Assembly (NCBI GenBank): GCA_022843925.1
Contig: JALHMS010000031.1
Location: 1-51,889, forward strand
DNA from: Burkholderiales bacterium
GTDB taxonomy: Bacteria > Pseudomonadota > Gammaproteobacteria > Burkholderiales > Ga0077523
DNA length: 51,889 bases
Direction: 5' to 3'
Shown here: piece by piece, positions 37,180-46,476 of the stretch
How positions within the stretch are numbered: position 1 is the first letter of the stretch
How the letters are laid out: each line of letters opens with the position of its first letter
The notes under the pieces: model-generated
What the model was told of the DNA's origin: nothing
What the model saw: the letters and a program-made list of their open reading frames with translations, nothing else
Databases searched by the model: none
Made by a program: the position numbers and the translations under genes

Positions 37180-38169
37180 CTACTTCGCCCCGCCCACCCG
37201 CGCCCGCTCCAGCACGGTCATCGCGCTCGCGACGAGCGCCGCCGGATCCGCCAGGTTCGACGGGATGATCAGCGTGTTGCCGGTCTTCGCGAGTTCCTTG
37301 AATGCCGCCACGTAGTTCTCGGCCACCTTCAGGCTTGCGGCGTTCATCCCGCCTTCGGTCCCGAGAGCGTTCGCGACCGCGCGCACGGCCTCGGCCTGCG
37401 CGTCGGCCAGCATGCGGATCGCCGTCGCCTCGCCCTGCGCCTTGTTGATCGCCGCGGCCTTCTCGCCCTCGGACTGCAGGATCTTCGACTGGCGTTCGCC
37501 CTCCGCGATGTTGATGTCCTGCTGGCGCTGGCCCTCCGACTTCGCGATCAGCGCGCGCTTCTCGCGCTCCGCCGTGATCTGCGCCTGCATCGCGCGGAGG
37601 ATGGACTCCGGCGGCGTCAGGTTCTTGATCTCGTAGCGCAGCACCTTCACGCCCCACGTGCGCCCGGCCTCGTCGAGCGCCGCCACGATCTGACGATTGA
37701 TGTCGTCGCGGCTCTCGAACGTGCGATCGAGCTCCATCTTGCCGATCTCGCTGCGGAGCATGGTCTGCGCGAGCTGCGTGATGGCCATCATGAAGTCGGA
37801 CGTGCCGTAGCTTGCGAGCTTGGGATCCGTCACCTGGTAGTAGAGGATCCCGTCGACCGCGAGCTGCGTGTTGTCCTTCGTGATGCAGACCTGCTCGGGC
37901 ACGTCGAGCGGCACTTCCTTCAGCGAGTGCCGGTAGGGGATGCGATCGACGAAAGGGACGATGAGGTTCAGGCCGGGCTCCAGCACCCGATGGAAGCGGC
38001 CGAGCCGCTCCACGACCCACGCGGTCTGCTGCGGGACCACGCGCACGCCCTCGATCACGAACACGATGGCCGTGCCGAGCAGCAGCAACGGGATCGCGAA
38101 GCCGCTGGCGGGCGGATACGCGAATGCCAGCACCGACAGCACCACGACGAAGATCAGCTTGCCGAACAT
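37180..38169 (-). CDS. SPFH/stomatin-like membrane protein
   Basis: 329-residue band-7 protein of the QmcA/stomatin type, which forms membrane microdomain scaffolds and often partners NfeD. Two N-terminal hydrophobic segments (FGKLIFVVVLSVLAFAYPP and FAIPLLLLGTAIVFVIEG) precede the SPFH domain (RVVPQQTAWVVERLGRFHRVLEPGLNLIVPFVDRI). A long Ala/Glu-rich helix (AEREKRALIAKSEGQRQQDINIAEGERQSKILQSEGEKAAAINKAQGEATAI) follows. I chose ATG at 38169 because AAGGAGG lies just upstream. An in-frame ATG at 38247 overlaps the nfeD stop and would add 26 residues. Confidence 0.9.
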   Translation of the reverse strand: MFGKLIFVVVLSVLAFAYPPASGFAIPLLLLGTAIVFVIEGVRVVPQQTAWVVERLGRFHRVLEPGLNLIVPFVDRIPYRHSLKEVPLDVPEQVCITKDNTQLAVDGILYYQVTDPKLASYGTSDFMMAITQLAQTMLRSEIGKMELDRTFESRDDINRQIVAALDEAGRTWGVKVLRYEIKNLTPPESILRAMQAQITAEREKRALIAKSEGQRQQDINIAEGERQSKILQSEGEKAAAINKAQGEATAIRMLADAQAEAVRAVANALGTEGGMNAASLKVAENYVAAFKELAKTGNTLIIPSNLADPAALVASAMTVLERARVGGAK

Positions 38170-38243
38170 GCTCCCCTCCTTGCGGATGTCCTTGCCCACG
38201 GCGTTGTTCAACCCTTTCATGACGTCACGCACGGGATCCTGGC

Positions 38244-38693
38244 TCATCGTGCCCGCCCGCCGACCACCGTGCCGACCACGAGGCGGTTGCCGCGCACATC
38301 GCTGATCGTCAGCATGTTCCCGGCGGCGGGTGTTGCCCCGGCGGCCACCTCGGCCTCCCACGGTGCCCCGCGATAGCGCACACGCGCGATCCGGGAGGCC
38401 TCGTCGACCCACGTCTCGAACACCACTGCCTGCCCCACGTCCATGGGCGTGTTGTCACCGGTGCCCTGCAGCGAGAGCCGGCGCTGGCGGACGACGAAGC
38501 TGCCCACGATGGCGACGATCGTCGCCACGATCGCCTGCACCGCGAACGATGCCCCGGCCCATGCAGCCGCCGCCGCGAGCAGGGCCGCGACGCCGAAGAT
38601 CAGCAGGTAGAAGGTGCCGGTCATCAACTCCACGATAACCAGCACGAACCCCGCGACGAGCCAGACCACTTCCGGCCGGATGTCCATCGCCAT
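38244..38693 (-). CDS. NfeD-like membrane protein
   Basis: 149-residue short NfeD protein with two or three N-terminal transmembrane segments (about 8-30 and 32-68) and a C-terminal OB-fold domain (GQAVVFETWVDEASRIARVRYRGAPWEAEV). Short NfeD proteins are encoded next to SPFH proteins and act with them in membrane organisation. Its stop overlaps a possible upstream start of the SPFH gene, consistent with an operon. Confidence 0.9.
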   Translation of the reverse strand: MAMDIRPEVVWLVAGFVLVIVELMTGTFYLLIFGVAALLAAAAAWAGASFAVQAIVATIVAIVGSFVVRQRRLSLQGTGDNTPMDVGQAVVFETWVDEASRIARVRYRGAPWEAEVAAGATPAAGNMLTISDVRGNRLVVGTVVGGRAR

Positions 38694-38699
38694 GCCCGT

Positions 38700-39161
38700 T
38701 CAGGACGCCACCGCCAAGCACTCGCGGCGGCACGCGGCGCACGCCTCGGCGCAGTCGCGGCACTCCGCGTGATGGTCCTCGTGCTTGCGGCATTCCTCCT
38801 CGCAAGTCCGGCAGGCCTCGTCCGTGACGAGCGCCAGCGCGCGCAGCGACGGGGCGTCCTGCGCGGCGATCGTCCGCAGGGCGCCGCACAGCGCGACCAT
38901 CTCGTTCACGCGCTTCGCGCATTCCGCGAGCATCGTATCTCCGGTGGCGAGCAGATCGATGCAGTGGGCGAGGCACACCTCGCCGCGGCCGATGCATTCG
39001 GCGGTCGCCCGGACGAGGGCATCCCGCGGCGTGCCGGCCTTCGCGGCGCCGTGGTGACCGCCGTGGTGATCGTGTTCGTGATGGGCAGCCTGACCCTCGC
39101 GCGCGAGCACGAAGGCGCCGGCAGCGGCACCCGTGGCGATGATGAAGTTCCTGCGGTCCAT
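38700..39161 (-). CDS. Tat-exported Cys-rich four-helix protein (Csp1-like copper storage)
   Basis: 153-residue protein with a twin-arginine-type signal (MDRRNFIIATGAAAGAFVLA), a His-rich segment (HHEHDHHGGHH) and a four-helix-bundle-like domain with cysteines spaced along the helices (CLAHC, LAEC, ALCGAL, CRTCEEEC, CRDCAEACAACRREC). This is the pattern of Csp1 proteins, which store many Cu(I) ions; Csp1 was found in methanotrophs. ATG at 39161 is preceded by AGGAGG; a longer frame would bury the Tat motif. It lies 6 bases upstream of nfeD. Copper binding is inferred. Confidence 0.85.
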   Translation of the reverse strand: MDRRNFIIATGAAAGAFVLAREGQAAHHEHDHHGGHHGAAKAGTPRDALVRATAECIGRGEVCLAHCIDLLATGDTMLAECAKRVNEMVALCGALRTIAAQDAPSLRALALVTDEACRTCEEECRKHEDHHAECRDCAEACAACRRECLAVAS

Positions 39162-39295
39162 GGCGGCATGCCTCCTGGAATCGATTGGCAAACGGCCGGA
39201 TGGTAGCGCTTTGCCCTGCATCGGAGTGCGATGCAGTTCACGGCGGCGACCAGGATCCGTACCATCCCATTCCCCGCACCCTCCGCCGGCCACCC

Positions 39296-41311
39296 ATGTC
39301 CCCCGTCACGCCCCTCTGGACTCCGTCGTTCGAGCGCATCGAACGCGCCGCCATCACCCGCTATCGCCGCTGGCTCGGCGCGCAGCACGGCCTCGAGTTC
39401 GAGGGTTACGAATCCCTCTGGCAGTGGTCGGTGGACGAACTGGAGACGTTCTGGAAGACCATCCCGCAGTTCTTCGGGGTGCACTTCCACCAGCGCCCGA
39501 CGCAGGTGCTCGCCGAACGCACGATGCCCGGCGCCCGCTGGTTCGAGGGCGCGACGATCAACTACGCGGAACACGCCCTCGCCGCCGCGCAGGGCCCGGA
39601 AGCCGCGACCCGGCCCGCCATCCTCTTCTCATCGGAGACGCAGCCGCGGCGCGAGCTGTCGTGGTCGGACCTCGCGGACCGCGTCGGGGCCCTCGGGGCG
39701 ACGCTCGACCGGCTGGGCCTGCGCGCCGGCGACCGCGTCGTGTCGTACATGCCCAACATCCCGGAAAGCGTGATCGCGCTGCTGGCGGCCGCGAGCCGGG
39801 GCGGGATCTGGTCGAGCTGCTCGCCCGACATGGGCCCGGTCAGCGTGCTCGACCGCTTCCGGCAGATCGCCCCGCGCGTGCTCTTCGCGGTGGACGGCTA
39901 TCGCTACAACGGCAAGCCCATCGACCGCCGCGAGGTGGTGCGTGAACTCGTCGCCCACCTGCCGTCGCTGGAGGCGGTGATCTTCGTGCCGTACCTCGAC
40001 CCGGATGCGACCCTCGATCTCGGCGAGGCCGCTGCGGACCGCGCGCTGAAGGTCGTGACGATCGCCGATGCCGTGGCCATGCCGGCGGCGCCGATCTTCA
40101 CGCCGCTCCCGTTCGATCACCCGCTCTGGATCGTGTACTCCTCGGGCACGACCGGCATGCCGAAGCCCATCGTCCACGGCCACGGCGGGACGGTGCTCGA
40201 AACGTTCAAGGGCTGCGCGCTGCACCTCGACGTCGGGCCGGACGACCGCTTCTTCTGGTTCTCGTCGACGAGCTGGATCATGTGGAACCTGCTTGCTTCG
40301 ACGCTGGTGATGGGCTGCACGATCGTGCAGTTCGACGGCAATCCGGGGCATCCCGATCTCGACACGCTCTGGCGCCTCGCCGAGCAGGAGCGCATCACGT
40401 TCTTCGGCACGAGCCCGGCATTCCTCGGGCTCTGCGCGAAGGCCGGGATGGAACCGGGCAGGCGGTTCGACCTGTCGGCGCTGCGCACGGTGGGCTGCAC
40501 CGGTTCGCCGCTCACGGCAGAGGGCTATCGCTGGGTGTACGAGAACGTGCACACCGACATCCTGCTCGCGTCGATCTCCGGCGGCACGGATCCCGGCGCG
40601 GCGTTCCTGGCGTCGTGCCCGATCCTGCCGGTGTACGCGGGCGAGATGCAGTGCCGCGGGCTGGGGGTGGCCACGTACGCGTACGACGACGACGGGAAGC
40701 CCGTCATCGGCAGCGTGGGCGAGCTGGTGTGCGCCGCGCCGATGCCCTCGATGCCGCTCTTCTTCTGGGGCGACGCCGACGGGCGCCGCTATTTCGAGAG
40801 CTACTTCGACACGTGGCCCGGGGTGTGGCGCCACGGCGATTGGCTGGAACTGCGCGAGCGGCCGGAGTCCGTCACCGCCGTCATCTACGGTCGGTCCGAC
40901 GCCACCATCAACCGTCACGGCATCCGCATGGGCACGAGCGAGCTGTATCGCGTCGTCGAGGGCTTCCCCGAGATTTCGGACTCCATCGTGGTGGACCTCG
41001 AATACCTCGGGCGCCCGTCGTTCATGGCGCTCTTCGTCGTGCCGCGGGACGGTGCGAAGGAGGTGTCGCCCGAGCTGAAGCGCGCGCTGCAGGACGCCAT
41101 CCGCAAGGGCCTCTCGGCGCGTCACGTGCCCGACGACGTCTACGTGATCCCCGAGGTGCCGCGCACGATCTCCGGGAAGAAATTGGAGGTGCCGGTGAAG
41201 AAGATCCTCCTCGGCCATCCGCCCGGGAAGGCGGTGAATCGGGACTCCATGGCGAACCCGAAGTCGATCGACTGGTTCATCGCGTTCGCCGCGCAGCGCG
41301 CCGCGGGCTGA
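39296..41311 (+). CDS. Acetoacetyl-CoA synthetase
   Basis: 671-residue acyl-adenylate-forming enzyme that activates acetoacetate to acetoacetyl-CoA, used in ketone body, leucine or polyhydroxybutyrate metabolism. The N-terminal TPLWTPSFERIERAAITRY and WSVDELETFWKTIPQFFGV match the AACS family. The AMP-binding motif YSSGTTGMPKPIVHGHGG is near residue 281, and the C-terminal catalytic Lys lies in PRTISGKKLEVPVKK. ATG at 39296. It stands alone, divergent from the Cys-rich protein gene. Confidence 0.95.
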   Translation: MSPVTPLWTPSFERIERAAITRYRRWLGAQHGLEFEGYESLWQWSVDELETFWKTIPQFFGVHFHQRPTQVLAERTMPGARWFEGATINYAEHALAAAQGPEAATRPAILFSSETQPRRELSWSDLADRVGALGATLDRLGLRAGDRVVSYMPNIPESVIALLAAASRGGIWSSCSPDMGPVSVLDRFRQIAPRVLFAVDGYRYNGKPIDRREVVRELVAHLPSLEAVIFVPYLDPDATLDLGEAAADRALKVVTIADAVAMPAAPIFTPLPFDHPLWIVYSSGTTGMPKPIVHGHGGTVLETFKGCALHLDVGPDDRFFWFSSTSWIMWNLLASTLVMGCTIVQFDGNPGHPDLDTLWRLAEQERITFFGTSPAFLGLCAKAGMEPGRRFDLSALRTVGCTGSPLTAEGYRWVYENVHTDILLASISGGTDPGAAFLASCPILPVYAGEMQCRGLGVATYAYDDDGKPVIGSVGELVCAAPMPSMPLFFWGDADGRRYFESYFDTWPGVWRHGDWLELRERPESVTAVIYGRSDATINRHGIRMGTSELYRVVEGFPEISDSIVVDLEYLGRPSFMALFVVPRDGAKEVSPELKRALQDAIRKGLSARHVPDDVYVIPEVPRTISGKKLEVPVKKILLGHPPGKAVNRDSMANPKSIDWFIAFAAQRAAG

Positions 41312-41317
41312 CGCCCT

Positions 41318-42097
41318 TCAGGCCATGCCCGACGCGCGCTCGGGGCGCCAGCGCAGCAGGCGGCGTTCGGCCACGGTGACGAGCCGGTCCAGCGCGAGTG
41401 CGCACACCGTGAGCACCAGTACGCCGGCGAACACGCTGTCGATGTCGAACGTGCCCTCGGCCTGCAGGATCAGGTAGCCCACGCCGCTCGCGGAGCCGAG
41501 ATACTCGCCCACGACCGCGCCCACGAAGGCCATCCCGACGGCGGAATGCAGGCTCGCGAAGACCCACGCGGTCGCGCTCGGCAGGTACACGTGCCGCAGG
41601 AGCTGCCGCGGACTCGCACCGAGCATGCGGGCGTTGTCGAGCACCTGCCGGTTCACCTCGCGCACGCCGTGGTACACGCTGAAGAAGACGATGAAGAACA
41701 CGAGCGTCACGCCCAGCAGCACCTTCGACGTGATGCCGAGGCCGAACCACACCGAGAAGATCGGCGCCAGGATCACCCGCGGCATCGCGTTCAGCGCCTT
41801 CACGTAGGGGTCGAGCAGCGCGGCGGCGTTGTCGGAGAGCCCCAGCCACAGCCCCACCGCGAGGCCGGCCGCGGTTCCGAAGACGAACGCGAGCAGCGTC
41901 TCGAGGAGCGTCACGCCGAGGTGGGGCCAGATGCTCCCCGTCACGAACCAGTCGCGCACCCGTTCCAGCACCACCAGCGGCTGTCCGAAAAAGAAGGCCG
42001 GCAGGACTTCGGTCTTCACCAGCACGTGCCACAGGGCGAAGAGGGCGATCGGCAGGGCCACGCGGGCGATGGGCAGCCAGGCGGGAGTCTTGTTCAT
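41318..42097 (-). CDS. ABC transporter permease, SsuC/TauC type (orphan)
   Basis: 259-residue permease with six predicted helices and the EAA-loop region (NARMLGASPRQLLRHVYLPSATAWVFASL at about 157-185) of the nitrate/taurine/sulfonate family. It converges on the acetoacetyl-CoA synthetase gene with only 6 bases between stops. No ATPase or binding-protein gene lies beside it here, so substrate cannot be assigned and it must use partners from elsewhere or be a remnant. Confidence 0.92.
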   Translation of the reverse strand: MNKTPAWLPIARVALPIALFALWHVLVKTEVLPAFFFGQPLVVLERVRDWFVTGSIWPHLGVTLLETLLAFVFGTAAGLAVGLWLGLSDNAAALLDPYVKALNAMPRVILAPIFSVWFGLGITSKVLLGVTLVFFIVFFSVYHGVREVNRQVLDNARMLGASPRQLLRHVYLPSATAWVFASLHSAVGMAFVGAVVGEYLGSASGVGYLILQAEGTFDIDSVFAGVLVLTVCALALDRLVTVAERRLLRWRPERASGMA

Positions 42098-42294
42098 CGG
42101 GGGCGCTTGGCGGTGGACGGCGGCGGGTCGGAAGGTGCCGGATCATAGCCGCAACGACGCGTCCGGCGCCCGCCCGGGCCGGCGCCCCGTGCGCGCCATC
42201 GCCGCTCGCGATATCCTCGCCGCCCAGACCGGGCCCGGAGACGCCTTCCGGAGCATCCCGTACCGGCCGGTCGGTCAGAAGGAGGAGAGATTCC

Positions 42295-43320
42295 ATGAAG
42301 GGCTTCAACACCGGGCTCGTCGGCCTGTCCGTCGGATTGACCTGCGCCCTCGCCACCGTGCCCGCCCGGGCCGACGTGGTGCTCACGGCATCGAACTGGC
42401 TGCCGCCCACCCACGCCATGGCGATGACGCAGGCGAAGTGGTGCGAGGAGGTCGCCAAGGCCACGGCGAAACGCGTCCGCTGCAACATCCTGCCGAAGCC
42501 CGTGGCGGCCCCTCCGGCCACGTTCGATGCGGTCCGCGACGGCCTGGCGGACGTCTCCTTCGGCGTGCACGGCTACACGCCCGGCCGCTTCACGTTGTCC
42601 CAGATGACCGAGCTGCCCTTCAACGGCGGGACGGCCGAGGCCACCTCCGTCGCGTACCAGCGCATCTTCGAGCGCCATCTCGCGAAGGCCGGCGAGCACA
42701 AGGGTGTGAAGGTGCTCGCCGTGTTCAACCACGGCCCCGGCGCCATGTTCAACACGAAGCGCCCCATCGTGTCGCTCGCAGACATGCAGGGCCTCAAGTT
42801 CCGGGTCGGCGGCGGCGTCGTGAACGAGATCGGCAAGGCCCTCGGGATCAGCGTCACGCTGAAGCCCGCCCCGGAGTCGTACGAGCTGCTCTCCAGCGGC
42901 GTCATGGACGGCGTCCTGTTCCCCGCCGAGTCGATCGAATCGTTCCGGCTCGACAAGATCATCCGTCACCGCACGGACTTCCCCGGCGGTCTCTACAACA
43001 CCAGCTTCTTCTTCGTGATGAACGAGGACACCTGGGCCGGGCTTCCGAAGGCCGACCAGGAGGCCATCGCCAAGCTCTCGGGCGAACCGCTCGCGCGCGC
43101 CTTCGGCCAGGCCTGGGACCGGACCGACAAGTCCGCGGACGCCGCGATGCAGGCCGCGGGCGTGAAGGTCGTGACCGCACCGAAGGCGCTGGTCGACGAC
43201 ATCCGCGCGAAGACCGCCGGCCTCGAACAGAAGTGGATCGGCGACGCAAAGGCGAAAGGCCTCGCGAACCCCGACCAGGTGCTGAAGGAGTTCCGCGCCG
43301 AAGTGGCAAAGGGTCAGTAG
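42295..43320 (+). CDS. dctP: TRAP transporter substrate-binding protein
   Basis: 341-residue periplasmic solute receptor of the DctP family with a signal peptide (cleavage after PARA, about residue 26). The conserved segments TPGRFTLSQMTELPF (about 95-110) and GGVVNEIGKALGISVTLKPAPESYELLSSGVMDG (about 175-208) are present. A good GGAGGAGAG lies upstream of the ATG. First gene of the dctPQM operon. The substrate is probably an organic acid or aromatic carboxylate; sequence does not decide. Confidence 0.93.
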   Translation: MKGFNTGLVGLSVGLTCALATVPARADVVLTASNWLPPTHAMAMTQAKWCEEVAKATAKRVRCNILPKPVAAPPATFDAVRDGLADVSFGVHGYTPGRFTLSQMTELPFNGGTAEATSVAYQRIFERHLAKAGEHKGVKVLAVFNHGPGAMFNTKRPIVSLADMQGLKFRVGGGVVNEIGKALGISVTLKPAPESYELLSSGVMDGVLFPAESIESFRLDKIIRHRTDFPGGLYNTSFFFVMNEDTWAGLPKADQEAIAKLSGEPLARAFGQAWDRTDKSADAAMQAAGVKVVTAPKALVDDIRAKTAGLEQKWIGDAKAKGLANPDQVLKEFRAEVAKGQ

Positions 43321-43356
43321 CGTCCCGCGGCGCGGCTGCGCGCCGCGCCCGCCCCC

Positions 43357-43866
43357 ATGAAGAATCCCCTCACGACGGCACTCGAACGCGCGCTCGGCCT
43401 CATGGCCGGCGCCGCGCTGTTCGGCATGATGCTGATCACCTTCGCCGACGTCATCGGCCGCAAGTTCCTGGATGCCTCGATCCCGGGCAGCGTCGAGATC
43501 ACCGAGCTGCTCATGCTCGCGGTGATCTTCTGCGCGCTGCCGCTCACCTCGCTGAAGGGCGAGCACGTCCTCTTCGACCTGCTCGACCCGCTGCTGCCGG
43601 CCGGCCTCCGGAGATGGCAGCACCGGTTGGCGAACCTCGTCTGCGCGACGCTCCTCGGCGCGGCCGCCTGGCTCGTCGAGACCCGTGCCCTGCGGACGGG
43701 CGGACAGGGCGACATCACGGCGCAGCTCGAGATCGCGATCGCGCCTTTCCAGCACGCCACGGCACTGATGCTGCTGCTGACGGCGCTGGTGCACCTGGTG
43801 CTGGTCGCGCGCGCGGGTGCCGCGTCGGACGGCTTCCACGTGGCCGCGGAGGAGCGCGATGACTGA
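43357..43866 (+). CDS. dctQ: TRAP transporter small permease
   Basis: 169-residue membrane protein with four helices and the DctQ signature FADVIGRKFLDASIPGSVEITELLML near residues 28-53. It forms the small membrane subunit paired with DctM. It follows dctP by 36 bases, and its end overlaps the start of dctM by 8 bases. Confidence 0.92.
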   Translation: MKNPLTTALERALGLMAGAALFGMMLITFADVIGRKFLDASIPGSVEITELLMLAVIFCALPLTSLKGEHVLFDLLDPLLPAGLRRWQHRLANLVCATLLGAAAWLVETRALRTGGQGDITAQLEIAIAPFQHATALMLLLTALVHLVLVARAGAASDGFHVAAEERDD

Positions 43867-45151
43867 GGCGCTGGCGGGCTTCCTCGGCATGTTCGTCCTG
43901 ATGGCGCTGCGGGTGCCGATCGCCTTCGCGATGGCGCTGGCGGGCTTCGTGGGGATCGGCCTGATGCGGTCGTGGCCGGCCGCGCTCTCGTCGACGGCCA
44001 CCGAGATCCTCGACATCGCCAAGTACACGCTGTCGGTGGTCCCCCTCTTCGTGCTGATGGGCAACTTCGTCACGCGCGCCGGGATGTCCGGGCAGCTGTA
44101 CCGGGCCGCGTACACGTTCATCGGCCACCGTCGCGGCGGGCTCGCGATGTCGACGATCCTCGCCTGTGCCGGGTTCGGCGCGATCTGCGGATCGTCGATC
44201 GCGACGACCGCCACCATGGCCCGCGTCGCGATGCCGGAGATGCGCCGGTTCGGCTACCGCGACTCGTTCGCGGCCGGCGCCATCGCCGCGGGGGGCACCC
44301 TCGGCATCCTCATCCCTCCGTCGGTGATCATGGTCATCTACGGGATCATGACCGAGCAGAGCATCGGCGCACTCTTTGCAGCCGGTGTCGGCCCGGGCCT
44401 GGTGGCCGTCGCGCTGTACATGCTCGCGGCCCACATCAGCGTGCGGCGCGATCCCTCGCTCGGCCCGCCCGGCGAGCGCACGGGCTGGCGCGAGCGCCTC
44501 GCCGCGATGCGCGACATCTGGACGGTGGCGCTCCTCTTCGCGCTCGTGCTCGGCGGACTGTACGGCGGCTGGTTCACCCCGACCGAAGCCGCGGGCGTCG
44601 GTGCCGCGGGCGGATTCCTGGTCGCACTCGGCCGCGGTCAGCTCGATCTGCCTTCCCTCGGCCGCGTCCTCGCAGACTCGGCCCGCACGACCGCCATGCT
44701 CTTCGCCGTCGTGATCGGCGCGTCGATCTTCGGGAACTTCGTGAACTTCACCGCGCTGCCGTCGGACCTGCAGACCCTAGTCACGACGATCGACGTGCCG
44801 CCCGTCCTCGTCATCGCCCTCATCTGCGTGATCTACATCGTGCTCGGCACGGCCATGGAATCGCTGTCGATGATCCTGCTCACGGTGCCGGTGTTCTTCC
44901 CGCTCGTGCAGGCGCTGGGCTTCGATCCCATCTGGTTCGGGATCCTCGTCGTGTGCGTCGTCGAGATCGGGATGATCAGCCCGCCGGTGGGCATGAACAT
45001 CTTCGTGCTGCGCAGCGTGCTGCCGGACGTGGAAACCGGCATGATCTGGCGCGGCGTCATGCCCTTCATCGTCGCCGACGTCGTGCGCCTCGCACTGCTG
45101 ATCGCGTTCCCGATCGTCTCGCTCTGGCTGCCGCGGACCCTGGGCCTCTGA
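43859..45151 (+). CDS. dctM: TRAP transporter large permease
   Basis: 430-residue ion-coupled permease with about 12 helices. FAAGAIAAGGTLGILIPPSVIMVIYGIMTEQSIGALFAAG and SPPVGMNIFVL are typical of DctM. I chose the ATG at 43859 overlapping the dctQ stop; an open frame to 43817 has no support. Completes a sodium- or proton-driven TRAP system. Confidence 0.93.
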   Translation: MTEALAGFLGMFVLMALRVPIAFAMALAGFVGIGLMRSWPAALSSTATEILDIAKYTLSVVPLFVLMGNFVTRAGMSGQLYRAAYTFIGHRRGGLAMSTILACAGFGAICGSSIATTATMARVAMPEMRRFGYRDSFAAGAIAAGGTLGILIPPSVIMVIYGIMTEQSIGALFAAGVGPGLVAVALYMLAAHISVRRDPSLGPPGERTGWRERLAAMRDIWTVALLFALVLGGLYGGWFTPTEAAGVGAAGGFLVALGRGQLDLPSLGRVLADSARTTAMLFAVVIGASIFGNFVNFTALPSDLQTLVTTIDVPPVLVIALICVIYIVLGTAMESLSMILLTVPVFFPLVQALGFDPIWFGILVVCVVEIGMISPPVGMNIFVLRSVLPDVETGMIWRGVMPFIVADVVRLALLIAFPIVSLWLPRTLGL

Positions 45152-45243
45152 CCGTCGGGAACTGCCCGTTGATCGCCCGCGTTTTTTCCACGTGGAAGCC
45201 CCCTTCCACGTTTCGAACAAAGACAGGAAAGGAGGTCTCGTCC

Positions 45244-46347
45244 ATGAAGTCCCCGTCGTCGCTACGTTCCATCACGGCGCTCCTCGCGCTCGCCGGACTG
45301 GTCTCGGTGTCGTCCGCCATCGCGGTCGAGCCGATCAGCATCCTCAACCAGTCGGTCAAGAAAACACCCAAGGGCCCCTGGCCCAAGGGCGACGAAATGG
45401 GCATGGGCAACACGCAGGGCGCCGCCACCTGGATGCGCTGCGCGTGGCACCTCACCCAGGGCACCGCGAAGGTCTACGAACTCTCGTATCTGCGCTCCAA
45501 CACGATGCCGAAGTCGCCCTTCACCGGCCCGTACATCCAGCAGTACAAGCCCACCGGCGGCATCCCGTTCACGGCGCACGCGTTCAACGGCGAGGCCCTC
45601 GAAGCCGGTGCGGAACCCGCGGCACAGGCGACGCAGATGGACGCCCTCGGCCATTTCGCCGCACTGCCCGAACCCTGGAAGATGGAACCGCCCTTCCCGG
45701 CCGACCAGGCCGTCTACTACGGTGGTCGCAAGCAGGCCACGGTGAAGCCCACGCCCGACTCGCCCCTGCTCGAACTGGGCATCGAGAAGGCCGCCCCCAT
45801 CGTCACCACGGCCGTCGTGCTGGACGCCAAGACCTTCGTGAACGGCGGCAAGGCCATGGAGGCCGGCCAGGTGGTCACGAAGGCCCACATCGAGGCCATG
45901 CTCGAAGCCCAGGGCCTGGCGGGACGCGGCATTATGGCGGGCGATGTCGTGTACATCCGCACCGGCTGGGGTGACCACTGGAAGGATCCGGACACCGAAG
46001 GCATCTACTACACGAAGGCGCCCGGCCTCGGCTACGACGCTGCCCAGTACCTCGGCGAACGTCGCATCGTCGCGATCGGCCTCGACACGCCGTTCATCGA
46101 TCCGGTCCCCGAAGGGATGCTCCAGGGCAAGGCCCCTCCGGCCGAGGGCACGCCGCCCGGTCTGCCCTTCGCCGTGCATCACCACATGCTCACGAAGATG
46201 GGGATCCACCACATCGAGCACGCGAATCTGCAGGCCGTCGCGAACGACAAGGTGTGGACGTCCTGCACGATGGTGCTGCCGCTGCGCGAGAAAGGGGGTG
46301 CGGGTTCCGCCGTGCGCCCGATCGCGATCGGCGCGCCGGGGCAGTAG
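45244..46347 (+). CDS. Exported cyclase-family (kynurenine formamidase-like) hydrolase
   Basis: 367-residue protein with a Sec signal peptide (cleavage about residue 27, SSAIA-VEP) and the PF04199 metal-hydrolase fold. The metal motif that is HxGTHxDxPxH in kynurenine formamidase reads ATQMDALGHF here (near residue 128), the His-to-Gln variant seen in many bacterial members. Further conserved parts are GDVVYIRTGWGDHW and LPFAVHHHMLTKMGIHHIEHANL. AAGGAGG precedes the ATG at 45244, 92 bases after dctM. Probably processes the compound taken up by the TRAP system, in the periplasm. Confidence 0.87.
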   Translation: MKSPSSLRSITALLALAGLVSVSSAIAVEPISILNQSVKKTPKGPWPKGDEMGMGNTQGAATWMRCAWHLTQGTAKVYELSYLRSNTMPKSPFTGPYIQQYKPTGGIPFTAHAFNGEALEAGAEPAAQATQMDALGHFAALPEPWKMEPPFPADQAVYYGGRKQATVKPTPDSPLLELGIEKAAPIVTTAVVLDAKTFVNGGKAMEAGQVVTKAHIEAMLEAQGLAGRGIMAGDVVYIRTGWGDHWKDPDTEGIYYTKAPGLGYDAAQYLGERRIVAIGLDTPFIDPVPEGMLQGKAPPAEGTPPGLPFAVHHHMLTKMGIHHIEHANLQAVANDKVWTSCTMVLPLREKGGAGSAVRPIAIGAPGQ

Positions 46348-46362
46348 CGCCACGCAGGGCCC

Positions 46363-46385
46363 GGTCGGGACACCTCGTCCCGACC
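46363..46385 (+). terminator. Hairpin after the TRAP operon
   Basis: GGTCGGGAC (46363-46371) pairs perfectly with GTCCCGACC (46377-46385) around a 5-base loop, 15 bases past the hydrolase stop. No T-run follows. Likely the operon end. Confidence 0.65.
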
Positions 46386-46448
46386 CGGTCGTCCGCGCAC
46401 CGGATGCGGCAAGGGTGCAACGCCCGATGCGCATGGCATTTCAGCGAT

Positions 46449-46476
46449 TTGCACGACGTCGAAGATGCCCTATGAT
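46449..46476 (+). promoter_or_regulatory. Possible promoter for the CheB-CheR fusion gene
   Basis: TTGCAC (46449-46454) and TATGAT (46471-46476) with 16-base spacing, in the 342-base gap before the fusion gene. The -10 is good and the -35 weak. The rest of this gap holds the preceding hairpin and about 200 bases of leader without assignable features. Confidence 0.35.

Noticed and set aside
36704-37268. Short open frames within the REP array
   Set aside because: They repeat because the DNA repeats, on both strands, and carry no independent coding evidence.
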